A DNA stretch of 64,000 nucleotides from positions 2,480,001 through 2,544,000 of the forward strand of contig JACCLO010000013.1 in NCBI GenBank assembly GCA_029448655.1, written 5' to 3'. This document shows, piece by piece, positions 23,551 to 33,726 of this stretch; positions within the stretch are counted from its first letter, which is position 1, and every line of letters starts with the position of its first letter. This DNA is from Wolfiporia cocos. Lineage: Eukaryota > Basidiomycota > Agaricomycetes > Polyporales > Phaeolaceae. The position numbers and the translations under genes were made by a program. The notes under the pieces are model-generated. The model worked only from the letters and a program-made list of their open reading frames with translations. It had not been told where the DNA came from and searched no databases.

Positions 23551-24060
23551 CAGCAAGGGTGTACGTAGGTCGGCAGTTGGGGCTTGCGTTTTCGCGATGT
23601 CTAAGGTGGGCGTAAGCGGATACGACGAGGGCGAAGAGACAACTAGTCTCACAGCACGGGCGGCAGGGGCGGCAGATACCATCAGCAAACCTTGAGCTTA
23701 GTACTATTCTGAGAAGTACCCACGTCAACCACCCGAGCTATATGCATAGCAGCGCCAATGTCTTTACTGCGGTAGGAATTGTATCATAACGTTTGAGAGT
23801 TATACGACACCCCGTCGCGTTGAGCATCAATATGTGTGACTCTGACTTCCTGGCTTGTCGGCGTCGAACCTGATGGACATGCGGTAGGCCTCCAAAAATA
23901 AACTTAACGTTCAGGGAGTTAAATGCGTGATTATCAAGGCAAAATCATCATCAAGAGCTGTCAGGACAGCTAAGATGTTTACAAATGGTGAGACGACGTA
24001 TTCGCTTTTGAGTATATTCACGCACGCCTTCGCAAAATCGAGGGACAGGGCTCGAGAAGC
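23551..24060. other. Intergenic, helicase promoter side
   Basis: About 500 bp lie between the helicase start and the SDR stop codon. Both genes are on the minus strand. Apart from the possible longer helicase N-terminus (to 23688) nothing is recognised. Confidence 0.5.
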
Positions 24061-25591
24061 TCAAGACTCCGCTGAAACCCCAACGTCCTTCACTTGTTCC
24101 TCCAACCAGCTCCACAGCCGCTCACCGAGTGCGTCATCGTATGCTTCCTGCCTGCATTTGCCCAAGCGCGCCCACGGTATCAGGAACTGTGTAACCGGAA
24201 TATCAGCATAAGCCATATGTGTTCTAGTAGCAGCATTGGGGGTTAGAGCGGTGGGGAAATACGCACCTGTCCATTGTAGTTAATCGCTTCGGGCATCGTA
24301 CCCGCGTAGAGCTGAGTAAGTGCTCCGTCCGAGGGCGGATAGAGGATCGTTGCTCGCTGCGTGGGATTAGTGTTTCAGGCGTGATAACGCAGTGGGATAG
24401 CAGCACCAACCATAATTCGGCGCTGCAGGCTGGGAGCATATCGCTGAAGTTCGGTATCGATTCCACCTAAATGTATATGGCATATATTAGGATCATCCAA
24501 TGCAACATACGTGTGTTCGCGCCTGGGTTGAGCGAGATGGAGATGATGTCTTGGTCAGCGTACTGCTTTGCGAACTGGCGCGCGACGAGCACATTGGCCT
24601 ATTCAGTATGTACCAGTCTCAGCTCCCTGAGCCTGAGCAATACACAGCGTATCGTAAGACGTACAAATTTGGTCTGATAGTACAACTGCGCCGTTGACAT
24701 CTTCCTTCTTGCTGGGCCGTCCCGGAAAGACTCCCAGTTGATTGTGTACAGGTATGCACCGCAGGACGACGTGTGAATGATGCGCGCATGGCGATCGGGG
24801 GCGGTTCCCTTCCCAGCAAGCAGAGAAGGAAGCAGCAGTTTGGTGAAGTAGTAGTGACCTATGGGATGAGATGGAATGGATGTGAAGAGAAGTTGGCGGC
24901 GACTGAGTCCAAGGTATGGATAGAACGTACCAAGGACATTGGTTGCAAACTGCAAATCGTATCCGTCCGCACTCAAAAGATCCAAGGGACACCACATCAC
25001 CCCACTGCATGTATGCGGTTAGCTGTGAGCATATGCACAGGTGGCTTGAGACACGAACGCATTGTTGAAGAGTACATGCAATGCCGATTCTTTGCTATAG
25101 TACCAATCAGTCAGTAGTCCATATTGCGAACGTATAGAGAAAATATGCTTTGCATACCCGAGAAACTCCTCGGCGGCCTTCCGCACCGACACAAGGTTGC
25201 TAAGATCGAGCTCGAGGAAGATGGCCTCTTTGCCCGTCTGCTCCTTGAGCTCTCGTATCGCTGCTTCAGCCTTATCCTTGCTTCTTGACGCCATGTATAC
25301 TTTTGCATTGTGCTCAAGAAGGGCCTGATGCCCTCGCTGCTCAGTGTCCGGCGTAGCGCCCACCAAACAGAGACCTCACCTTAATCGTCGCTTTGCCAAT
25401 CCCGACATTTCCACCTGCGTGTGTTTGAGTGCTCTGCACTGTTAGATCGACCCAGGCCATAGCATACCAGTCACGATCATAACCTGCCCCGAAAGGTCGG
25501 GGATCTGGTCAGTGCTGAACGTTCTTGGCTTTCCGGGGAACAGCTGCGCAATGACGGACCACACGTTCCACAACCCTGAGAAGGAGCCCAT
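24061..25591 (-). CDS. Short-chain dehydrogenase/reductase (retinol-dehydrogenase-like)
   Basis: The gene encodes an NAD(P)-dependent oxidoreductase of the SDR superfamily. ATG at 25591 opens MGSFSGLWNVW, a hydrophobic start, followed by DLSGQVMIVTG. An intron of about 55 nt interrupts the cofactor motif, which then continues GNVGIGKATIK (Rossmann TGxxxGIG). NNA follows at about 25070 (L-F-N-N-A). The catalytic triad region has HTSS (about 24770) and Y-x-x-x-K as YYQTK (about 24680). The C-terminal exons give GALTQLYAGTMPEA (about 24290-24330) and LIPWARLG (about 24160-24185), with the stop at 24063-24061. I infer five or more short introns. One small intron around 24360-24410 must be spliced to avoid a stop. 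The substrate cannot be told from sequence. Confidence 0.85.
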
Positions 25592-26036
25592 GTCGTGTGC
25601 AGTTCTTAAAAGAATTTACAGCTGACAGAGTTTCTTGCAGGCATAGAAACGAAGGCGCAGGGCCGCTAGTGCGGCTTCTCCCGCGCCTGGACTCGGCGTG
25701 TGAAGCCGGTGAATCTCGTCGTCGTCTCGGGAGTGGTGGGTGGTTTGGCCATGGTATGTGATACATCTCGACCGAGTGTTGAGCACTGAATCGCTTGCTC
25801 AGCCCATGATCATGAGTTTGACCAGATGTACGGCTTTTGATGTACGGCTTTTGCAATCATACGTAAGGCCGAACGCGCGCCTATTCCAGGCGTCTTGTCT
25901 TGGACGCGGTCACGCGCCGCAACTGTCGGAAAAATAGCGTTGCAACGCGGGCCGATTGCAACCGGGCTGCAACGGGCTAGCGCTGATTGTAATACGGTGA
26001 TGATAAGATTAGTAGTATTCCAATCATGGGCACCAT
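25592..26036. other. Upstream region of the SDR gene
   Basis: About 445 bp between the SDR start and the inverted-repeat element. It probably holds the SDR promoter. No clear TATA box or other element was identified. Confidence 0.4.
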
Positions 26037-27403
26037 CATCAGCAAAGTGCGAGACCGTAGATCTACTCGTATCTACGTAGATATACCTAGCAGGTCCTGT
26101 AACTGTAGCCAGACCGGTATAACCCCCTTATAGTAGCAGGTCCTCGCAATAGCAAGCGCCCAGGGGACAGGTTCCTGCAAGGACCTCACCTGAGGCCCAT
26201 GCTATTGCAAGGACCTCACCTGAGGCCCTTCACTACTGTGAGGACCACACAATAGTGGTCGCCAGGCCTAGGAGCACCCGAGGCAAGTATTGTACTATAT
26301 CATGTTCATTCAATGTAGTGCCAATGAAAAATGAATATATTTGGAGTATGTATGAGTACAACAATGTCCGTAGTAAAAGTGAGCAACAGAAGGGGTCACG
26401 AAAGATCTACCAGAGAGCATCAGTCAGTAGCCTCGAGCATCAACGTCAACATGCACCGCTCACGCCACAAATCGGCACAGATAGTGGAAGGATTTGTGCG
26501 TGCTGGTGCGTTGCATGAGCAACAGCATATGCATGGGTGTGGGGATAGACACTTACGTGTATGTCAGTCAGTGCACGTCTTGATGAGGCAGTTCGCTGAG
26601 GTGGTCACATGGTGGTGATCTCCACGTTGGTGCAGGCCAAGGCTCAACATACTCAGTGGGAAAAGCAGGCAGAAAACGTACCTCGTCATGAGAATCCACA
26701 GGTGTGAACGATTTGAGGTTGCCAAATGATGCCAGCACATTCTGGAGTGACTGGTACATTAAGTACCTGTATGTTAGGGACGATATGGGTTAGTATATGT
26801 GCATCACCGGAGCGAAAATGAGCCTACTAGTGAGAGAGGAACAACTACTGGTAAGTACTGGCTGGACTCCATCCACCACTCTGGCTCCCTCACTGCTGAT
26901 CTCTTCGCCGTGAATCGGCTGTGGTTGAGCTCGGCGTCACCTCGCTAAGACTCAGAGGACAGTGTCACACAGAAAATGCAAGGAGAGAGATGGATTGTGC
27001 GCTTCATGCAGCTGCTGTTATATGTTACAAATGACACAGTTTCAAGAGCCGACCGAAATACAACAGAAGAAAAAGTAGTGATACACGATCAAGAGAAGCA
27101 AGTGATCATGTAACTCGATAAGGAGAAATGACTACCATAACAGTCCTGTGACTATGAGTCCATGTGAAGTAGTGGAGAAAAATGGATGGGAGCCGCATTG
27201 TCGGCACAGACATGTCTGACATACCATCAGGATTGGCGTATGAAACACACGATGGCTCGGATTCCATCAACGATGTCAAGACCGCATCCTATTTACGTGC
27301 GCATCTCGCCGCCCTCCAGTGTGGGAACGTCAGTCTGAAACGTCGCAGATCCTACTTTGCGTTCACGTACCGCTCCCTCGGGACATGTCTCACATGCTGG
27401 TAG

Positions 27404-27914
27404 TGACACAGACTTGCCTCTGGTGTCATACCCAACTGCTACTCTTATCTCCTAGGGTCCTAATGTCGTCTACAAGGGGGGCCGCAGTACTAAGGAAGGC
27501 AGATCCCAGACTAGCAGGACTGAGATGGGGAGAGGTCACACAGGCAGACAAGAGAGTCAGAGTCAGAGGGCACACGCGCCCAGATTGACATTAATAGGTC
27601 TGAGGTTGTAAGACCTCAGACGCAACTATATATACATGATGGAACCGCTATGCTATGACTGACGGGCATACCCTGAAGTGGGGTGGTCTGTGCGCAATGT
27701 AGGTATGGTGTCATGTGAGGGGCTTACTAAGTAAGGGGGCGGTGCCAGGGCGCCACTACTATCAGTAAGGATATCTAATCTAATCTACCTACCAGGTCAT
27801 GTGATGTATGGCGAGTACACCGTGGACAAAGGGTTAACGATCCTAAGGGGAGGTGTAGTGATGTGGGATCGAGCCTAGGGGCCCTCACATATGTCAGCAG
27901 GGAAAACTGCGACA
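27404..27914 (-). repeat. Solo LTR e, inside element copy 2
   Basis: The 511-bp LTR lies in minus orientation (minus strand starts TGTCGCAG and ends CTGTGTCA). It is flanked by the 5-bp duplication GGTAG (27399-27403 and 27915-27919). Copy 1 of the host element has one GGTAG and no LTR at this point. It shares the TAGATTAGATTAGATA motif with LTR d. Confidence 0.9.
27598..27634 (-). promoter_or_regulatory. LTR core promoter with hairpin (copy e)
   Basis: On the minus strand TATATATA is followed at +13 by GTCTGAGGT / ACCTCAGAC with loop CTTACA. Confidence 0.6.
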
Positions 27915-28116
27915 GGTAGAGTCAGTGTGGAGGTTTTAGTACAGTAAGGAAAATAAACGAAAATACCAAAAATAAAATATAAGCGCAGGACAACGACCTG
28001 TACACTTGTTAGTCCTGCAATGAATATGTCCATCCTCTTTAATCCAGCAAATAATATTTCAGTCCTCATTGATCCTGCAAATAACATTTCGGTCCTCGTT
28101 GATCCTGCAAATAACA

Positions 28117-28592
28117 TGTCACACTTTTTCGGTGACGCCTCTTATTATGCGATTACCGGGGGTCGAACCCACGACCTAGGGATTCGTCGTCACGTGCGTG
28201 CCCATCTTGGCGCGTATGGACTAAGTAGCTAGCGCGCGGCTACTCCTTTACTATTACATGTGATGCGCTTACGTACGCTAAGGTACCATGATCGTTTAGG
28301 CGCATGCGCACAGGCCATGCGACTTTAGGGCAAGGGTAGACATCAGTATTTACCGCGCTCCTCACAATGTATATAAACTAGGGTTCTGGGACGTCTTACT
28401 CCAGAACCTTTATTCTCGACCATGCCTTAGGGCACGTCTACTCCATGCCTCGCTGCGCTGTCTGACTATCTCGCTAGTCTGAGGAACCTCGACGTTAACG
28501 ACAATGAGATTGGGTCCCTCTAGTTCGACTCGTCTTGGATGCTACTAGTGAGCGGGCGTTATGCTGAGGTATGACCCAGAGTATTTGGGTCA
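28117..28592 (+). repeat. Solo LTR f, inside element copy 2
   Basis: The 476-bp LTR starts TGTCACACTTTTTCGG and ends TTTGGGTCA, with the 5-bp duplication TAACA (28112-28116 and 28593-28597). It splits the 30-bp tandem repeat of the host element. An antisense tRNA T-arm-like motif (GGGTCGAACCCACGACC) lies near its 5' end, and a TATATAA box plus hairpin lie in the middle. Confidence 0.9.
28370..28409 (+). promoter_or_regulatory. LTR core promoter with hairpin (copy f)
   Basis: TATATAA (28370-28376) is followed at +13 by GGTTCTGG / CCAGAACC with a loop containing GTCTTAC. Confidence 0.6.
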
Positions 28593-28882
28593 TAACATGC
28601 CGGTCCTCATTGATCCTGCAAATAGTATTTCGGTCCTTGTTGATTCTACAAAATATATTTCGGCCCTCATTGATCCTGCAAGTACCCCACGTGTAGTATC
28701 TGCTCGTATCTATGTATATCTACCAAGCTGCTATTTACAATAGTTAGTGGACTAATTATGAGAGCTCGTGTTTTGCCGATGATGTGGGAGATTTCAATCA
28801 TCACTTATCAATTGGAAATCTATAAAGTAAAGGGAGCTCGCACTGTAGGCGCTCGCATGCCGCTCGTGTGCTGCTAGCGTGG

Positions 28883-29337
28883 TGTCACAATACCTTGTGA
28901 CCATACCCCTCAGCTGCCTACTACTCAACGTCCAATGCCTGATGTCCCTAGTAACCCCACACCTGAAGTAGGGGCTTGATGGGCGACGCAGTCAAGCAGT
29001 GTGTGAGCGCAGCAGGGCAAGGTGGTAAAGTAGGTCTTAGTGACCCAGGATAGATTGATCAGACTGAGGAGTAAGCCTCAGTCTGGCGCAGTATATATAC
29101 ATTGAGAGGTGTTGTAACTACTGGCTAGTTGTCTTGCCCTAAAGCAGCGTGGCCTGTGCGCACGCGCCTAATAGCAGACCAGTAACGCCTTACATAATAC
29201 CACACATGTGACCTACATACCAGGTAGCGTAACGGAACCGCGCGCTGTACTTTAACTGGTCAGGTGACTGGGAATGTTTGTTGCTTAGTTCGAGACGAGT
29301 GGAGGGAATATATTTACCATGGCGCAATTCTGCGTCA
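28883..29337 (-). repeat. Solo LTR g, inside Helitron H5
   Basis: The 455-bp LTR is in minus orientation and is flanked by the 5-bp duplication CGTGG (28878-28882 and 29338-29342). Removing it restores the Helitron sequence GCTAGCGTGG.ACACCAC. Confidence 0.88.
29061..29099 (-). promoter_or_regulatory. LTR core promoter with hairpin (copy g)
   Basis: On the minus strand TATATATA is followed at +15 by AGACTGAGG / CCTCAGTCT with loop CTTACT. Confidence 0.6.
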
Positions 29338-29603
29338 CGTGGACACCACATTTGCCGCATGGCATCCATGTGCGTCGTTGATCCTGCTCCCATTAGATAG
29401 GGCACCTACCACCCGGGGAGTTTGCTGGTGGATTCCCACGGTCAGTGCCTGCAAGGTGTGTGTGCCAGTTGCAAAGGTGTTACAAGCAAAGCAATGACAA
29501 TACTGAGTGTTAGCGTGGTGGAGGTGTGGCTGAGCGAGCAGAGATATGCACTAAGTCCTAATTAGATACAAAATTGCTCCCAAGCCACAGGTAATTCAGC
29601 TAG

Positions 29604-30133
29604 TCTAAATACTAAAGGGCTGTGGATTGCATGGGAACTGCCATGTGCTTTTCCACGTGTGCCATGTGCTGTCCATCATCCCATAGGGCTCATGCCACTG
29701 ACCCAGGGAGTTGGCCAGTGGATTCCCATGCCCAGCACCTGCAAGGTGCACTTTCAAATCCCTTCGACAAAAACTCACATTTTGTGCATCCTCCCTGCAC
29801 TGTGCCATGGGGATTTTGTAGCTGTTGTAGCATAGATGGCCTGTACTGTAGATACCCACCAGAAAATTAAGAAAGTTCAGGGAGTTTTTTGAGGCACCAC
29901 ATTTGTGGATACAATGTTACAAGTGAAGCGACAATGACACCGAGCATCAGCAAGGTGGAGGAAGTGGCTGAGTGGGCAGAGAACAAAGGACAGGTGCAGC
30001 AGGGTGATCACACACCCTGGAGGTTGGGTGGACTCATAATGTCTCCATCCAATGTGTTTTTCCCTTATTCTATTAGTAATCACACTTAAGTGACAATTGA
30101 TATTCATGGTGAAGCCATGGGTAATTAAACTCG
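29604..30133 (+). mobile_element. Helitron-like element H6 (CTCG-ending subfamily)
   Basis: It starts TCTAAATACTAAAGGGC directly after H5's CTAG and ends GGTGAAGCCATGGGTAATTAA, then ACTCG and host T. The terminal tetranucleotide CTCG replaces CTAG, and H7 has the same end. It contains one unit of the 21-bp motif that is expanded in H2 and H8. Confidence 0.65.
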
Positions 30134-30328
30134 TTACACTTGGTGAATGATCACATGGTTGCAATGTGATTGTGAATGGCTACCCATCTATGGTGCGGGA
30201 CACTTAGCTACTGCTACTTTTGTACAAGCAAAAACTACTTCTTATATAAAAATTATAGAAAAAATCCGCTCTATGCCGATATAAATGCCCAACTAAACCA
30301 TAATTAGATCATCTATCTTATCTACACC

Positions 30329-30411
30329 TTAGTCATTAAGTTGCCATGCCTCTGGGACCCATCTATGTGACTTGTATCTATGAGAACTAAACTGCTTTAC
30401 TGTTGCCTGCG
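30329..30411 (-). pseudogene. C-terminal end of the split DDE transposase gene
   Basis: Read on the minus strand and joined across the LTR at its 5-bp duplication CTGCG, this piece continues the transposase frame of 40994-42082 through FSSHRYKSHR to a stop at 30331-30329. It shows that the gene was complete here before the LTR and the gypsy element inserted. Confidence 0.82.
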
Positions 30412-30708
30412 TGTCACAGAAATCCCAGTGGGGGGTTCTACGACGTCCCTCGTATGTATTGCAAAGGCGCTCCTAGGTGTGGGGCTAACTCCTTACTTAC
30501 TTATGTTCCTCTTCATTGCGCCTATGATCTCTTACTAGACCACCTGACCTACTAGATTAGCACTGTAGGGTAGCGCGCACCTCAGGTACTCACATCATGG
30601 TCACACCGGTTACATGTTACATTACAGTAGTTACATCGTCATGTGCTCTCTTAGTTACGGTGCACAGGCCCATACTTTAGGGTGGCCATTACTGGCCAGC
30701 TACTCATG

Positions 30709-30746
30709 TATAAGTACGATGGAATGAGGACTTACATCCTCATTCC
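30709..30746 (+). promoter_or_regulatory. LTR core promoter with hairpin (copy h)
   Basis: TATAAG (30709) is followed at +12 by GGAATGAGGA / TCCTCATTCC with loop CTTACA. Confidence 0.6.
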
Positions 30747-30980
30747 TAAGATTCTCGACAACCTGGGCTTGGCCCCTTTCTTCTAACTTGTACAATGCTG
30801 GTGTGTGACGGCACCGACCCTCTCTCTCTCTCTCACTCGCTAGTCTGGGACGTTGACGCTTGGGCATGGGTAGGACTAGTCACCCTATGCCGCCGCCCTT
30901 CGTTCACCGCTGCTGGACATGCTTGTGCGCTGCGGGCGTTATGGACCCCCCGTCCTTGTAGGCCGGTCACACAGGCTAGT

Positions 30981-31680
30981 TGTCACAGATTTGGGACATG
31001 CCACTATTTTTCCCGTATTTTTACCTATTTATCTGGTATTTCTACGACCTTGTAGACATTCACGCTGCTAAGCGCCCGTCTAGCACGTACACGCAACCAA
31101 ACAACACGTACACAACGCGGTATACGTCCACTTGTCATAACAACACGTACATAACACGCTTGTACGCGTCAATGACTCAGCGGACTAACCTCCGGTGTCA
31201 CGCGCTTTACTCATATCCCGATACCGGGCTATGTCAGTACGATTGGATAAGCGGCCCGCTCGTTATCACATGCCAATGCCCTTATGATTACTCATATCCC
31301 GATGCCGGTATATAAGAATCACATGCATGGCTTACTAACGTAGCTACAGCCACTTCCACAACATGGACCTACGGTCCAAACAAACGATCTTACTGGTGCG
31401 GCCATTACCGGCGCACATGGTCTATTGTAGTTTACGACTTAACCATATTAGTTATGTCTGCGCACAGACCACCTTCATGTTTGGCTCCCTTACCGGTAAC
31501 CAAACAAAGCATGTATATAAGTAGGGCTATCACTGCGGATAAGCCTTAGATTTGTTCTCTGCATTCGCACAGTTACATACCATCTCTGCTTGCGCCCACT
31601 AGCCTCCTCACCAACCTTCTGCAACTCCTTCAAGTCGCCTATAAGGTTATAGTGTGAGTCCCACAGTCTAGTCTGTGTCA
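30981..31680 (+). repeat. 5' LTR of the gypsy element
   Basis: The 700-bp LTR runs from TGTCACAGATTTGGG to AGTCTGTGTCA. TATATAAG at 31514 is the likely core promoter. A bulged hairpin (31522-31548) follows, and the predicted transcript start is at about 31548. Confidence 0.95.
31514..31548 (+). promoter_or_regulatory. Gypsy LTR core promoter with degenerate hairpin
   Basis: TATATAA is followed by TAGGGCTATC / GATAAGCCTTA, a stem with one mismatch and one bulge and the loop ACTGCG. The hairpin ends where the self-priming complementarity begins. Confidence 0.5.
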
Positions 31681-31682
31681 TA

Positions 31683-31693
31683 AGAACAAATCT
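31683..31693 (+). promoter_or_regulatory. Candidate self-priming primer-binding site
   Basis: AGAACAAATCT lies 2 nt after the LTR and is the exact complement of AGATTTGTTCT at 31548-31558 in the LTR, about 34 nt downstream of the TATA box. In Tf1 of fission yeast the first 11 nt of the RNA pair with the site next to the LTR to prime reverse transcription. The arrangement here is the same. Confidence 0.7.
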
Positions 31694-32700
31694 CCCCCTA
31701 CCCCCGCCCTTGCGCTTGCGCTTGGGTCTGGGTTTCTATCCTACAGGGGCTATTACTTGTTGCTGCGCACATCCCTTTCTGCCTGACAAGGCGATTGGGG
31801 TGATAGTTGAGATCTGGGGGATACATCGCCATCCTCGGCAGAGGATTGGCAACCAGGGAAGCCACACCGCCTTTTTAGGCAGGAGGCCTACCTAACCCGG
31901 ACTCCAGGGTCAAGGAGACATGGTCCTCGCTGACAAGCTTGGACTATGCGCGGTTAAGACCCGCCTGTGGAGAAAAGGGGACGGTCTGCCTGTGTGCGCC
32001 CAACCCCCTGTCATGGCAAGCGTTGTTCAGCGCCCCATCACTATCCACAGGGTCATCATTATGATGGCATGGGAATTTTCCAAAGCCGCCTCCCAGGCGT
32101 AAGGGACCTGCTTTGAACCCGTTATGGGAAAAGCAGTGAGGGGGGTGACGTAAAAAATCACCCTGCCATAGGTCACTCGCGGTAGCCAATAGCATAAGTC
32201 CTCCGGGCAGCTCGGCGTGCGAGCATGGGTCAAACGGATTTGGGGCCCCATTGGAAGAGAAGCGCGTAGCCCACTCCTTCGGGATGTGAAGCGCTGCTGT
32301 CTCGCGATCTTAGATCGACAGTGGTTTTTTAGCCCTGATGTGACACCCATGTGGCTACAGACGGCAACCTCATTGTTGAAGCATGGACAGGCTAAGGGAT
32401 GTAAAATCCCAGCCACTTTCCGGCATCATCCCTCCGGGGCGGTGTCGTGTATCCGAATCCCAATCATCTGACCCAGGAACCGGCCTGGCAGTCAGCAACT
32501 CTACCCCTGGAGTCGGCGCCTCTGACCGTTAGGGTCATGCGAATATCCGCGCCGTCTCGGCACAGGGTTTGCGCGCAACATAAGAGTAATTATGCCCCGT
32601 AGTACACCTTCTTTGCTCCTGAAAAGGAGTCCACTACCCTACCTTACATAATCCTTTTCATTCCTGTTCTTGGACGTATCACTGGGAAACTTCGTTTCTC
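31694..32700 (+). other. Long leader of the gypsy element
   Basis: This 1-kb non-coding leader precedes ORF1. Frames in it are short on both strands. It may carry packaging or translation signals; none can be named. Confidence 0.6.
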
Positions 32701-33624
32701 ATGAAGGCTGCACTTTCTAGAATCATGCCCCGCGTTACCCGTCGCACCCGTGGCTCCTCTACTGCCCCCTACGTTAAGCCGGCAAAGCGGTCCCTTCTCA
32801 GCCGCATCGACACCGCCGACATTCCTCGGGCAGAGGACGTCACGTACACTCTTCCTGTAAAGGAAGACTACACCGGGAAGCTCCATCTTTGGGAGATTCC
32901 CGTTCACATGCCAAAGCACATCGCTGAGGCTGGGAAACCCGCTCCTCGACCTCCCAAGCCAGTTCCGCTCGCCAAGCGCATCTGGACAGAAGAAGAGAAG
33001 CTAGCCGCTTCCATTACCGCCATGGAAAACCTTATCGAACTCCGCGAACTCAACAAGCTCAAGCTCGCCCGCGATAAGCTGAATAAGCGAATCGCCGCCA
33101 AACAAGCCGCCAAGGAAGCCAAGCAAGCAGCTTCTTCACTGGCCCTCCGTCTCTCCGACCCGGCGGCCGGACCATCTGTTCCGGCCAACCACAAGATTCT
33201 CGACCCTTCCCTCGTCTCCGGGAAGAAGAAACCCCTCCAAGCATGCGATCAAGTTATTCCCATGCTAGAAGGCACTCTCACTCGTCTTACTCCTCTCGCC
33301 AACCACCCCCCTAATTACCCAGGCTTCCATATGGAAAACGACATGCGTTTCCATACTATGGTAGTAGAATTGGAGGACTTGGTGGATAACGTAAAGGATA
33401 GAGCGAGACGAGGGAGGATCACCAATAGAGACTGGAGAATTATGAAAAAGTACTGTAAACAACTCGGCAACATTTCCTTTTTGGATTGGCGTACGGACTT
33501 AGCTCGTATCGTAGCAGAATGCGTAGCGCTACAAATTACTTTTGCCTTCGGTGTAACACCACCTGACAAGGTGGCAGGGCCCTCAACTACTTCGGTAGAA
33601 GAGGATATACTCGCGATTGTATAG
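32701..33624 (+). CDS. ORF1 of the gypsy element, unknown function
   Basis: A 307-codon frame starts with ATG at 32701. The N-terminus is basic (PRVTRRTRG). A highly charged, alanine/lysine-rich helical segment, probably a coiled coil, lies at residues about 98-150 (EEEKLAASITAMENLIEL and following). A more globular C-terminal half contains DLVDNVKDRARRGRITNRDW. No zinc knuckle or catalytic motif is visible. It lies in the same frame as gag, separated by a TAG and about 40-100 nt, and precedes it inside a very young element. It may be an extra structural or nucleic-acid-binding protein. Standard Ty3/gypsy elements lack an ORF upstream of gag. Confidence 0.75.
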   Translation: MKAALSRIMPRVTRRTRGSSTAPYVKPAKRSLLSRIDTADIPRAEDVTYTLPVKEDYTGKLHLWEIPVHMPKHIAEAGKPAPRPPKPVPLAKRIWTEEEKLAASITAMENLIELRELNKLKLARDKLNKRIAAKQAAKEAKQAASSLALRLSDPAAGPSVPANHKILDPSLVSGKKKPLQACDQVIPMLEGTLTRLTPLANHPPNYPGFHMENDMRFHTMVVELEDLVDNVKDRARRGRITNRDWRIMKKYCKQLGNISFLDWRTDLARIVAECVALQITFAFGVTPPDKVAGPSTTSVEEDILAIV

Positions 33625-33726
33625 TAGAAATACTATCATCTTTTAACTCTGAAATAGAGTGCGAGTGTGATCTATAACGAAAGTTGCAGCTTTCAAAACC
33701 AATCCCTTCTTAAAGAATCTAAGACA

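Larger units (their letters stand above)
26037..28781. mobile_element. Non-autonomous inverted-repeat DNA transposon, copy 2
   Basis: It has the same termini as copy 1 (CATCAGCAAAGTGCGAG left, CATCGGCAAAACACGAG inward from the right) and the 2-bp duplication AT on both sides (26035-26036 and 28782-28783). Removing the two solo LTRs inside it leaves about 1.75 kb, against about 1.72 kb for copy 1. The two copies are very similar over their shared length. It encodes no recognisable transposase. Confidence 0.82.
28819..29603 (+). mobile_element. Helitron-like element H5, split by solo LTR g
   Basis: It starts TCTATAAAGTAAAGGGAGC after host A and ends CAAGCCACAGGTAATTCAG, CTAG. An LTR occupies 28883-29337. 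Without it the element is about 325 bp. The next Helitron follows with no gap. Confidence 0.72.
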
